A DNA stretch of 64,000 bases from CAKSHC01 sp045595395 (lineage in GTDB: Bacteria; Bacillota; Clostridia; Oscillospirales; UMGS1783): positions 1-64,000 of the forward strand of contig JAZOAH010000021.1 in NCBI GenBank assembly GCA_045595395.1. Direction: 5' to 3'. Position numbers and translations under genes: made by a program. The notes under the pieces are model-generated. The model made no database searches. It had not been told where the DNA came from and saw only the letters and a program-made list of their open reading frames with translations. Position 1 is the stretch's first letter. Each line of letters opens with the position of its first letter. Below, in pieces: positions 57,461 to 64,000 of this stretch.

Positions 57461-58411
57461 ATGGGACATACACTTGGTATTGATATTGGCGGCACAAAGG
57501 TCGCTTTTGGGTTATTGGATGCAAGCGGAAAATTGGTCCGTCAACAATCCATAAAGACGCCCGACAGTTTATCCTCCACATCCTTTACGGATGAGTTGTG
57601 CCAAGCCACGCTGGTTTTTCTTAAGGGCGAGGTGCCGGACGGGTGCGGGATCGGTGTTCCCGGCGCGGTCGACCGCAAGCACGGCATGATCCTTGACACC
57701 CCGAACATCCCGCATCTGAAAGGATTGATGCTGGGCCAGGCGATGGCCGAAAAGATCGGATGCAAATGCTGGCTGGACAACGACGCCAATCTGGCGGGAC
57801 TGGCCGAATTTGATGCGCTCGATCCCAATCTGGTGCGAAACATGATCTACATGACGGTCAGCACCGGCATCGGCGGCGCCGTCATCATCGGCGGCAATCT
57901 GTTCTACGGCGACAATGGATTCTCGGGTGAGTTCGGGCACTCGCTGGTCACGCCTGGAATGGGCATGCCCTGCTCCTGCAACAACCTCGGCTGTTTTGAA
58001 AGCTATGCAGGCGGTGCTCATATTGACGAGTGGGTACGGGCGCTGTCCTATCAGTATCCGCAGTCGAGCCTGGCTGAACTGGCCAAGACCAAGACGGTGG
58101 CCGGCCCGGATCTGATGAAGGCCATCCAGGAGAATGATGCGCTGGCACAGCTGCTGCTTAAGCGCATGACCAAGATGGTCGGCATGCTCTGCTACAACAT
58201 CTATCAGGCTCTTGGCATCAACACCTATGTTTTTGGTGGCGGGTTGATGACACACAGCGATCATGTCTTCGACGGCGTGATCGAGCAATTTAACAAGTTC
58301 AATCGCCGTGGCATCGGCGGCCCTACCTTTTTACGTGCTCAGTTGGGCGGCGACAGCGGTGTCATTGGCGCAGCGGCTCTGGCACGCAGAAAAGTTATGA
58401 TGAGATTCTAA
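57461..58411 (+). CDS. ROK family sugar kinase (glucokinase-like)
   Basis: 316 residues from ATG 57461; ATG 57437 gives eight more residues. The nucleotide motif DIGGTKVAFGLLD is at the start, the sugar-binding DNDANLAGLAEF at about 112 and GEFGHSLV at about 162. The zinc cluster CSCNNLGCFE is present, with N in place of the first G. No DNA-binding domain, so this is a kinase and not a repressor. It probably phosphorylates glucose or a similar hexose. Confidence 0.9.
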   Translation: MGHTLGIDIGGTKVAFGLLDASGKLVRQQSIKTPDSLSSTSFTDELCQATLVFLKGEVPDGCGIGVPGAVDRKHGMILDTPNIPHLKGLMLGQAMAEKIGCKCWLDNDANLAGLAEFDALDPNLVRNMIYMTVSTGIGGAVIIGGNLFYGDNGFSGEFGHSLVTPGMGMPCSCNNLGCFESYAGGAHIDEWVRALSYQYPQSSLAELAKTKTVAGPDLMKAIQENDALAQLLLKRMTKMVGMLCYNIYQALGINTYVFGGGLMTHSDHVFDGVIEQFNKFNRRGIGGPTFLRAQLGGDSGVIGAAALARRKVMMRF

Positions 58412-58418
58412 AAAATAC

Positions 58419-58447
58419 TTTACAAATTCGTGCTTTCGTTCTATAAT
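58419..58447 (+). promoter_or_regulatory. tRNA-Ala promoter within an inverted repeat
   Basis: TTTACA (58419-58424), 17-nt spacer, TATAAT (58442-58447). The -10 sits in the loop of an 11-bp inverted repeat TTCGTGCTTTC/GAAAGCACGAA (about 58428-58459). Confidence 0.72.
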
Positions 58448-58461
58448 AGAAAGCACGAAAC

Positions 58462-58537
58462 GGGGATATGGCTCAGTTGGTAGAGTGTCGCGTTCGCATC
58501 GCGAAGGTCAGGGGTTCGAATCCCCTTATCTCCACCA
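58462..58537 (+). tRNA. tRNA-Ala (anticodon CGC)
   Basis: A 76-nt cloverleaf with encoded CCA. The acceptor GGGGATA pairs with TATCTCC with a G-U at position 3:70, the alanine identity element. The anticodon stem TCGCG/CGCGA carries the loop TTCGCAT, anticodon CGC, reading GCG. The T arm has AGGGG-TTCGAAT-CCCCT. Confidence 0.95.
58517..58537 (+). repeat. 21-bp tRNA 3'-end direct repeat, copy 1
   Basis: The last 21 nt of tRNA-Ala are repeated exactly at 58658-58678. Such a pair is the usual footprint of integration into a tRNA gene. Confidence 0.85.
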
Positions 58538-58546
58538 GGCAAAAGG

Positions 58547-58573
58547 ATGCACCGCAATAGCGGTGCATTTTTC
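58547..58573 (+). terminator. terminator after tRNA-Ala
   Basis: ATGCACCGC/GCGGTGCAT stem with an AATA loop, then TTTTTC. Confidence 0.88.
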
Positions 58574-58657
58574 TGTTGTTGGGGATTCGAAGGGTCGGTA
58601 GTGAATGACAGTCCGGTGGACTGTCAGAGCCGACCCCGGCCTGAGCCGCAGCGAAGG

Positions 58658-58678
58658 CGAATCCCCTTATCTCCACCA
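58658..58678 (+). repeat. 21-bp tRNA 3'-end direct repeat, copy 2
   Basis: Exact copy of the tRNA-Ala 3' end including CCA, 141 bp downstream of the first. The sequence between the copies holds the terminator, a GACAGTCC/GGACTGTC inverted repeat and no gene. Confidence 0.85.
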
Positions 58679-58682
58679 AAAC

Positions 58683-58774
58683 GAAAATCCTGTCGACGAA
58701 TGTCGATGGGATTTTTGTTTTGTGTTATTCACTATTCATTTTTCATTATTCATCATTCATTCGACAGGATTTTC
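58683..58774. repeat. MITE-like inverted-repeat segment
   Basis: A perfect 14-bp terminal inverted repeat (GAAAATCCTGTCGA at 58683-58696 and TCGACAGGATTTTC at 58761-58774) flanks an AT-rich core with ATTCATTATTCAT-type repeats. No coding content. The first arm can alternatively form a terminator hairpin. 58775-58901 holds nothing recognisable. Confidence 0.55.
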
Positions 58775-58901
58775 AATGAATAATGAATCATTTCGGTGCT
58801 TTGTTTCGCAATGCGTTGATTACAAATATGATTCATGGTATAATCTAACCGATAAATTCCAATATGCCGAGTAGATACAAAACTGATATTATAATTACAA
58901 A

Positions 58902-58927
58902 ACACGCACCACTATTGTGGTGCGTGT
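58902..58927 (-). terminator. terminator after the XRE membrane regulator
   Basis: ACACGCACCAC/GTGGTGCGTGT stem with a TATT loop, followed by TTTGTAATT on the minus strand. Confidence 0.75.
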
Positions 58928-58959
58928 TTGTATATGGATATCGTTGGGGGTTCGAAGGG

Positions 58960-59577
58960 TCAACTCCCTGTGATTTGTGCCTTTTGGAAAAATTCCAGGC
59001 CGGATATTTTTTTTGCGTCGGGCAAGCGGACAAAAACGAGAGAGGATATCTCGTCCATCTCAAAATAGAATTGGTACTCACCCACTTGATAGACAGCCAT
59101 GCCGTCATAAGGCGGCGATTGCTCCATGCGCCAGCCGCCCGTTGCCTGTCCCAGTATCTGCGCCAGTTCCTCGGTCGCACCCTGCGGCAGAGAAATGTAT
59201 TCACGCTCCTCCCCGTTGACCGCATAGATAGCTTCGGCCTTCATTAACAAATACAGCGGATCGGTATTCGAAGGGACATAAAACAAGGCGCTGATATATG
59301 CGATGGCACCGACTGCGATCAAAGCGATGGTTGCCACGATACGCATTGACCGATGAGGAGGTGGGAGGCAGGAACTTGGCTGCATCAATTGATCCGTACT
59401 GACACCTAATGCCGCAGCCAGCGGCTGAATATTGCCAATATCCGGCAGCCCGACACCACGCTCCCAGCGGGAGATGGCCTTATCGGTGACATGCAACTGC
59501 TCGGCCAATGCCGCTTGGGTCAAACCCAATGTTTTACGGCGGGCGGCTATAAAGGCTCCGATCTTCTTGCTGTCCAT
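58960..59577 (-). CDS. XRE regulator with transmembrane helix
   Basis: 205 residues. The N-terminal 65 form a helix-turn-helix (LGLTQAALAEQLHVTDKAISRWERGVGLPDIGNIQPLAAALGVSTDQLM). A transmembrane helix (about 78-98) separates it from an extracellular domain of about 105 residues with beta strands (YAVNGEEREYISLPQG, MAVYQVGEYQFYFEMDE). A membrane-bound one-component regulator is likely, but its signal and targets are unknown. It diverges from the SH3/C39-like gene. Confidence 0.85.
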   Translation of the reverse strand: MDSKKIGAFIAARRKTLGLTQAALAEQLHVTDKAISRWERGVGLPDIGNIQPLAAALGVSTDQLMQPSSCLPPPHRSMRIVATIALIAVGAIAYISALFYVPSNTDPLYLLMKAEAIYAVNGEEREYISLPQGATEELAQILGQATGGWRMEQSPPYDGMAVYQVGEYQFYFEMDEISSLVFVRLPDAKKISGLEFFQKAQITGS

Positions 59578-59705
59578 ATTCCTCTCCCCTTTCTGTGCTT
59601 AGTGTACCATATCTCGCTATTTTTGGCAACCGATGCTTCGTTTACCTGTTATTTTCAGGGTTTCGCCCCTCTCTTTTGTGCTATAATGCACGGGAGGTGA
59701 AAGAA

Positions 59706-60650
59706 ATGAAAAAAATTCTAGTCTTTTTGCTGGCCTTTCTGCTGGCCGTCAGCATACCGATGACGGCGCAGGCAGCGGGAAGCGCCGGCGCGGGTGTTGT
59801 TACCCTGACCAGCGGCACCCTCAATGTCCGAAAGGGCAACTCGACCGCTTCGGCCGTGGTGGCCTCGCTGTCCAAGGGCAGCTATGTGACGCTGCAAGCC
59901 AAGAGCGGGTCGTGGTGGCAGGTGCGATACGGCAAGGACCTATACGGCTACTGCCATGCCGACTACATTACCGCCGTTGAGAGCACCCCGGCGACGGTGG
60001 CCGTAAGCTGGGGCACTCTCAATGTGCGCAGCGGCGCCGGCACCGGGTATGCTCGTATCGCTGCCCTGAACAAGGGCGAGACGGTGGCGGTGCTCTCGAG
60101 CAGCAACGGCTGGAGCCGCATTCTCTATCACGGCACCAAGGTCGGGTATGTCAGTTCGCAGTATCTGAGTCTTACACAAAGCGGCTCATCGGCCGTATCG
60201 CTGGCTGTTCCCTCCTACAAGCAGACCGACGGCCGTTGGAGCGGCGTGAAGATCGGGTCTTCGGGCAAGACCATCGGCCAGATCGGCTGCACCACCACCG
60301 GCATTGCCATGATGGAGTCTTATCGTTCCGGCACCACCATCACGCCCGATGTGATGAGCCGACGGCTGTCCTACACATCTTCGGGCAATGTCTATTGGCC
60401 GAGCGATTACAAGGTCACGACATCCTATAATCTGAACAACATTCTGTCGTTGCTCAAGGCCGGTAAGCCGATCTTGATCGGAGCGAGAAACGGATACGGC
60501 AGCCAGCACTGGGTGGTGATAACCGGGTATAACGGCGCAGGATTGAGCGCATCCAACTTTACCATCAACGATCCCGGCTCCAATAGCCGTACTACCCTAC
60601 AGCAGTTCTTCAATGCCTATCCAACCTTCTACAAATATTTTAGCTACTAA
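59706..60650 (+). CDS. secreted SH3b-SH3b-C39-like peptidase
   Basis: 314 residues from ATG 59706 with GGAGGTGAAA upstream. A signal peptide ends near AQAAG. Two SH3b domains follow (TLNVRKGNSTASAVVASLSKG, TLNVRSGAGTGYARIAALNKGE, about 30-155). The C-terminal Peptidase_C39_2-like domain has the catalytic Cys in IGCTTTGIAMM, the His in QHWVVITGY and FTINDPGS. It probably binds and acts at the cell wall, as a cysteine peptidase or amidase. Confidence 0.9.
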   Translation: MKKILVFLLAFLLAVSIPMTAQAAGSAGAGVVTLTSGTLNVRKGNSTASAVVASLSKGSYVTLQAKSGSWWQVRYGKDLYGYCHADYITAVESTPATVAVSWGTLNVRSGAGTGYARIAALNKGETVAVLSSSNGWSRILYHGTKVGYVSSQYLSLTQSGSSAVSLAVPSYKQTDGRWSGVKIGSSGKTIGQIGCTTTGIAMMESYRSGTTITPDVMSRRLSYTSSGNVYWPSDYKVTTSYNLNNILSLLKAGKPILIGARNGYGSQHWVVITGYNGAGLSASNFTINDPGSNSRTTLQQFFNAYPTFYKYFSY

Positions 60651-60654
60651 AGCC

Positions 60655-60681
60655 AAAGCCTCCCGATCGGGAGGCTTTTTC
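60655..60681 (+). terminator. terminator after the SH3/C39-like gene
   Basis: AAGCCTCCCGATCGGGAGGCTT, a perfect stem with minimal loop and TTTTTC. Confidence 0.88.
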
Positions 60682-60735
60682 ATAATTTTTATTGCAAATC
60701 TTGATTTTGCCATATGAAAATTTAGGAAAAGGTGG

Positions 60736-60741
60736 TATAAT
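60736..60741 (+). promoter_or_regulatory. extended -10 of the P-type ATPase gene
   Basis: TATAAT with TG one base upstream and no clear -35. The AGGAGGG ribosome binding site follows within 10-15 nt, so the leader is very short. Confidence 0.55.
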
Positions 60742-60765
60742 ATTATAAAAAGGAGGGAATTCCGT

Positions 60766-63405
60766 TTGACTGCACATAATCAATCGGTCGACGAGCTGCT
60801 CAAACAACTCGGCAGCAACGCACAGACCGGACTAACCGCCGAACAGGCGAAACAAAAATGGGAGCAGTTCGGCCCAAACAAGCTCAAGGAAAAGAAAAAG
60901 AAAAGCATTCTACAGCGTTTTCTGGATCAGTTTAAGGATGTTATGATCATCATCCTGCTGCTGGCAGCTGTTGTTTCTTTTATCGTGGTCTGCGTGGAAG
61001 CGCCGACCCACGGCTGGGGTGAGATCTTCGAGCCGCTGCTGATCGTCCTGATCGTTATTCTCAACGCCATCATGGGCGTCTATCAGGAGGGCAAGGCCGA
61101 AAAGGCGCTGGATGCTCTTAAGAACATGTCGGCGCCGCACGCACGGGTCATTCGTGACGGCGAGGAGAGGATCGTTGACGCCTCCCTGCTGGTACCCGGT
61201 GACATCATTCGTTTGGAAGCCGGTGACTTTGTGCCGGCCGATGCCCGTCTGCTGCACTCGGTATCGCTCAAGAGCGAAGAGTCGGCGCTGACCGGTGAAT
61301 CGGTGCCATCTGAAAAGGAATACACGGCCGAGGTGGCCGAGGATGCGCCGCTGGGCGACCGCAGTAACATGGTCTTCTCCGGCTGTTCCATCACCTACGG
61401 CACCGCCACGGCCGTGGTTACCGGTACCGGTATGGAGACCGAGATGGGCAAGATCGCCAATTTGCTGGACAACGAGGGCGAGGGACAGACGCCGCTGCAG
61501 AAAAAGCTGGCGCAGCTGGGCAAATACCTGGGCTTCGTGGCCTTGGCGGCCTGTGCGGTCGTCTTTGTTGTTGGCATACTGGCAAACACGCCCGTGCTGG
61601 ATATCTTCATGACCGCCGTTTCTCTCGCCGTTTCGGCTATTCCCGAAGGCTTGCCGGCCATCGTTACCATCGTTCTTTCGATCGGCGTACAGCGCATGGT
61701 TAAGAAAAATGCGCTCATCCGCCGTCTGCCCGCCGTTGAAACATTGGGCGGCGCTTCGGTCATCTGCTCGGATAAGACCGGCACGCTGACCCAAAACCGC
61801 ATGACCCTGACCAAGGTCTATGTCGAGAGCACCAAATCCATTGAGGATGTCAGCCAAGACAACTCGGCCGACGCCCGTGCCCTGCTCAACTATGCTACCC
61901 TCTGCTGCGACGGCTCCGTGATTTTCGAAGATGGCAAGGAGCAGCACATCGGCGACCCGACCGAAACGGCCATTGTGGTAGCCGCTTATAAAAACGGCCT
62001 GACCAAGGACAGCCTGAATCAGACCTGTCCGCGTGTGGCCGAACTGCCCTTTGACTCCGACCGCAAGTTAATGACCACCGTCAATATGATCAACGGCAAG
62101 CCCATTGCCATTGTCAAGGGTGCTTTTGATATGATGGCGCCTCGCTGCATTGCCGGCGACATGCAGGCCGCCAAAGACATGACCGAGGAGATGAGCCGCA
62201 ACGCCCTGCGTGTGCTGGCTGTGGCCTGCAAAACGCTCGATGCCGTTCCCGAAAATCCGACCAGCGAGGAGTTGGAGAAGGATCTGACCTTTATCGGTCT
62301 GGTCGGCATGATCGACCCACCCAGACCCGAAGCCAAGGTAGCCGTAGCCACCTGCCGCAAGGCCGGCATCAAGCCGGTCATGATCACCGGCGACCATGTC
62401 GTCACCGCCTCGGCTATTGCCAAGGAATTGGGCATCCTGGAAGAGGGCGACCGTGCCATTACCGGTGCCCAGTTGGATGGCATGAGCGAGGAAGAACTGG
62501 ATGCGCAGGTTGAGAACATTTCGGTCTACGCCCGTGTATCGCCCGAAAACAAGATCCGCATCGTCAAGGCTTGGCAACGCAAGGGCCAGGTCCTGTCCAT
62601 GACCCGTGACGGCGTTAACGACGCCCCTGCCCTCAAGGCTGCCGATATCGGTTGTGCCATGGGCATTACCGGCACCGATGTGGCCAAGGGCGCTGCCGAT
62701 ATGACCTTGACCGATGATAATTTCGCCACCATCGTCGATGCTGTGCGGGAAGGCCGAGGCATTTATGCCAACATCAAAAAGGTGGTCGGCTTCCTGCTTG
62801 GCACCAATATTGGTGAGATCGTTACCGTCTTCTTTGCCATGCTCTTGTGGCAGGTGTCGCCGCTGGCATCCATGCAGCTGCTTTGGATCAACCTGGTCAC
62901 CGACTCGCTGCCGGCAATTGCGCTGGGTATGGAAGCGGTTGAAAATGATGTCATGGATAAAAAACCAAAACCCAAGAATGAAGGCATATTTGCTCACGGG
63001 CTGGGTGTTCGCATCGTCTTGCAGGGGTGCATGTTCGGCATCCTCTCGCTGCTCGCCTTCTGGATCGGCGGCAACTTTGATCCGGCTCACAATATGGCCT
63101 CCGGCCAGACCCTTGCCTTCCTTGTGCTGGCGCTCTCGCAGGTGGTGCAGGCCTTCAATATGCGTTCCGAACATTCGCTGTTTGATATCGGTCCCTTCAC
63201 CAATAAGAAGCTAAACCTGTCGGTGTTGGTTTCCGTTCTGCTGGTGTTGGCGGTGCTCTTTGTGCCCGGTCTGAATTCGGCCTTTGATCTGGTTATCCTC
63301 GATTGGTGGAAATACCTGGTCGGGCTGGGGCTGGTGCTGGTTCCTTTGCTGGTGATGGAAGTCAGCAAACGGATGGGACTGATCAAGCCGCATCATCACA
63401 AATAA
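60766..63405 (+). CDS. calcium-translocating P-type ATPase (P2-type)
   Basis: 879 residues from a TTG start, 9 nt after AGGAGG. The layout is an N-terminal cation-ATPase domain, membrane pairs, an actuator with TGES (ALTGESVPSEK), the phosphorylation site DKTGTLTQN and the hinge TRDGVNDAPALKAAD, then six C-terminal helices. The IPEGLPAIVTIVLSIG helix (M4) and NLVTDSLPAIALGME (M6) carry calcium-site residues typical of SERCA/PMR1-like pumps. It exports Ca2+ (perhaps Mn2+) from the cell. Confidence 0.93.
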   Translation: MTAHNQSVDELLKQLGSNAQTGLTAEQAKQKWEQFGPNKLKEKKKKSILQRFLDQFKDVMIIILLLAAVVSFIVVCVEAPTHGWGEIFEPLLIVLIVILNAIMGVYQEGKAEKALDALKNMSAPHARVIRDGEERIVDASLLVPGDIIRLEAGDFVPADARLLHSVSLKSEESALTGESVPSEKEYTAEVAEDAPLGDRSNMVFSGCSITYGTATAVVTGTGMETEMGKIANLLDNEGEGQTPLQKKLAQLGKYLGFVALAACAVVFVVGILANTPVLDIFMTAVSLAVSAIPEGLPAIVTIVLSIGVQRMVKKNALIRRLPAVETLGGASVICSDKTGTLTQNRMTLTKVYVESTKSIEDVSQDNSADARALLNYATLCCDGSVIFEDGKEQHIGDPTETAIVVAAYKNGLTKDSLNQTCPRVAELPFDSDRKLMTTVNMINGKPIAIVKGAFDMMAPRCIAGDMQAAKDMTEEMSRNALRVLAVACKTLDAVPENPTSEELEKDLTFIGLVGMIDPPRPEAKVAVATCRKAGIKPVMITGDHVVTASAIAKELGILEEGDRAITGAQLDGMSEEELDAQVENISVYARVSPENKIRIVKAWQRKGQVLSMTRDGVNDAPALKAADIGCAMGITGTDVAKGAADMTLTDDNFATIVDAVREGRGIYANIKKVVGFLLGTNIGEIVTVFFAMLLWQVSPLASMQLLWINLVTDSLPAIALGMEAVENDVMDKKPKPKNEGIFAHGLGVRIVLQGCMFGILSLLAFWIGGNFDPAHNMASGQTLAFLVLALSQVVQAFNMRSEHSLFDIGPFTNKKLNLSVLVSVLLVLAVLFVPGLNSAFDLVILDWWKYLVGLGLVLVPLLVMEVSKRMGLIKPHHHK

Positions 63406-63410
63406 GAGGA

Positions 63411-63441
63411 AAGGACTTGTCAAATGACAAGTCCTTTTTTT
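63411..63441. terminator. bidirectional terminator between ATPase and kinase genes
   Basis: AAAGGACTTGTCA/TGACAAGTCCTTT stem with an AA loop; overlaps the kinase stop codon. Confidence 0.88.
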
Positions 63442-64000
63442 ATGCCGTAATGCTTAATATAGGCTTCTTCCATGGGGATCCATTCCTGCTCAAACCGATC
63501 GGCCAACTGCGGGTTGCGGCGGCGGATGCGGCGCATCTGTTCGTCGGGGTCGATATCGCAAAAGACGGTCAGGTCGGCGTAGTTGCCGAATTTAGGATGA
63601 TGGCTGTAAGACCCTTCCACGATGCGGCGGCCGTGTGCGACCGTTTGATGATCACCCAGAGCCATTTGGCTGCAGTCAAAGCGCTGATAGGTAAAGGGCT
63701 GCCCGTCCTGCAGATGGGGCAAGACCTCTTGGATAAAGCGGTCGTAATCAATATTTCCGCCCGGCTGAGCCAGCCGTTCGGGGGTGCGAAGATGGGGCGG
63801 CAGGAAGAAATCGTCCATATGAATGACCGAGGCGCCGGTCACGGCGGCCAGGTCGGCGGCCAGTGTGGATTTGCCGGCGGCGGCACGGCCGTCAATGGCC
63901 GTGACCATGCCCATCCGCTCGAGAATGGGGATCAGCCGACACATGTGATGGGAAACCAGACGGTAGGCCGGTGCTTCGGCCTGACGATAGGTGGGGCTAT
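63420..64000 (-). CDS. uridine kinase-like P-loop protein, truncated by window edge
   Basis: The reading frame stays open to the right edge, so the start is outside; the ATG at 63944 is internal to an open frame encoding ...YRQAEAPAYRLVSHHMCRLIP. The Walker A motif AIDGRAAAGKSTLA is followed by VIHMDDFFLP, a Tyr-rich YDRFIQEVLPHL and RRIVEGSYSHHP. This is the uridine/cytidine kinase-like NTPase fold; the phosphate acceptor is not determined. Confidence 0.82.
   Translation of the reverse strand, partial: SPTYRQAEAPAYRLVSHHMCRLIPILERMGMVTAIDGRAAAGKSTLAADLAAVTGASVIHMDDFFLPPHLRTPERLAQPGGNIDYDRFIQEVLPHLQDGQPFTYQRFDCSQMALGDHQTVAHGRRIVEGSYSHHPKFGNYADLTVFCDIDPDEQMRRIRRRNPQLADRFEQEWIPMEEAYIKHYGIKKGLVI

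Noticed and set aside
58473..58679. Short minus-strand ORF with a GFEPLTF-like string
   Set aside because: It is a translation of the tRNA-Ala gene and its duplicated 3' end, a well-known spurious ORF type.

Overview
The window reads as chromosome from an anaerobic, spore-forming Clostridia (Oscillospiraceae-like, fairly GC-rich). Supporting genes are spoIID, a SpoIIQ-like M23 peptidase, a flavodiiron protein with rubredoxins, split transketolase, FatA-type thioesterase, cobalamin and THF riboswitches, and the Gram-positive order rimP-nusA-ylxR-ylxQ-infB-rbfA-nrnA-truB-ribF. The genus cannot be fixed from the sequence.

Layout. 1-356: tandem rRNA-type promoters firing left, off the window edge. 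357-5781 (minus): RseC-like protein, FAD oxidoreductase, cdaR-cdaA (c-di-AMP synthesis), a cysteine-desulfurase-like enzyme and a DUF3343 protein. 5846-12231: tyrS, a THF-riboswitch folT/epimerase operon (minus), split transketolase and a second FAD oxidoreductase. 12268-22843 (minus): the most unusual part, an apparent export and surface-fibre operon. It starts with a SipW-type signal peptidase and continues with two short TasA/camelysin-like proteins, four longer paralogs that join the same secreted head to diverged beta-helix-like tails, two tiny membrane proteins and a Spy0128/FctA-like pilin with a non-canonical PPTGD tail. A structured intergenic element separates the beta-helix genes, and two junctions share a near-identical repeat of about 301 bp.

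23202-36652 (minus): HD hydrolase, D-Ala-D-Ala carboxypeptidase, M16 protease, pnp, rpsO and the long nusA-infB translation/transcription operon. 36765-46654: LRR membrane protein, citrate synthase, spoIID, AEC transporter, a cobalamin-riboswitch ECF/DUF4430 operon, a conserved unknown, a SpoIIQ-like peptidase, a four-domain flavodiiron protein and a small rubredoxin. 46711-48994: small accessory patch with a Fic protein under a perfect palindrome, two XRE regulators and a lipoprotein. 49027-53788 (minus): cinA, thiI, iscS-like desulfurase and apgM. 53926-64000: sigma factor, a degenerate tRNA-like sequence, zinc-ribbon protein, thioesterase, beta-propeller-like surface protein, ROK kinase, tRNA-Ala(CGC) with a duplicated 3' end, XRE membrane regulator, SH3/C39-like secreted protein, a calcium-type P-type ATPase and a kinase cut by the window edge.

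How the parts connect: the housekeeping blocks are ordinary and well ordered. Novelty concentrates in the SipW fibre locus, in the short noncoding structures (intergenic repeats, tRNA-like element, tRNA 3'-end duplication, pnp and rpsO leaders) and in the Fic/XRE patch. Functions given for the fibre locus are inferred from family resemblance and gene order.
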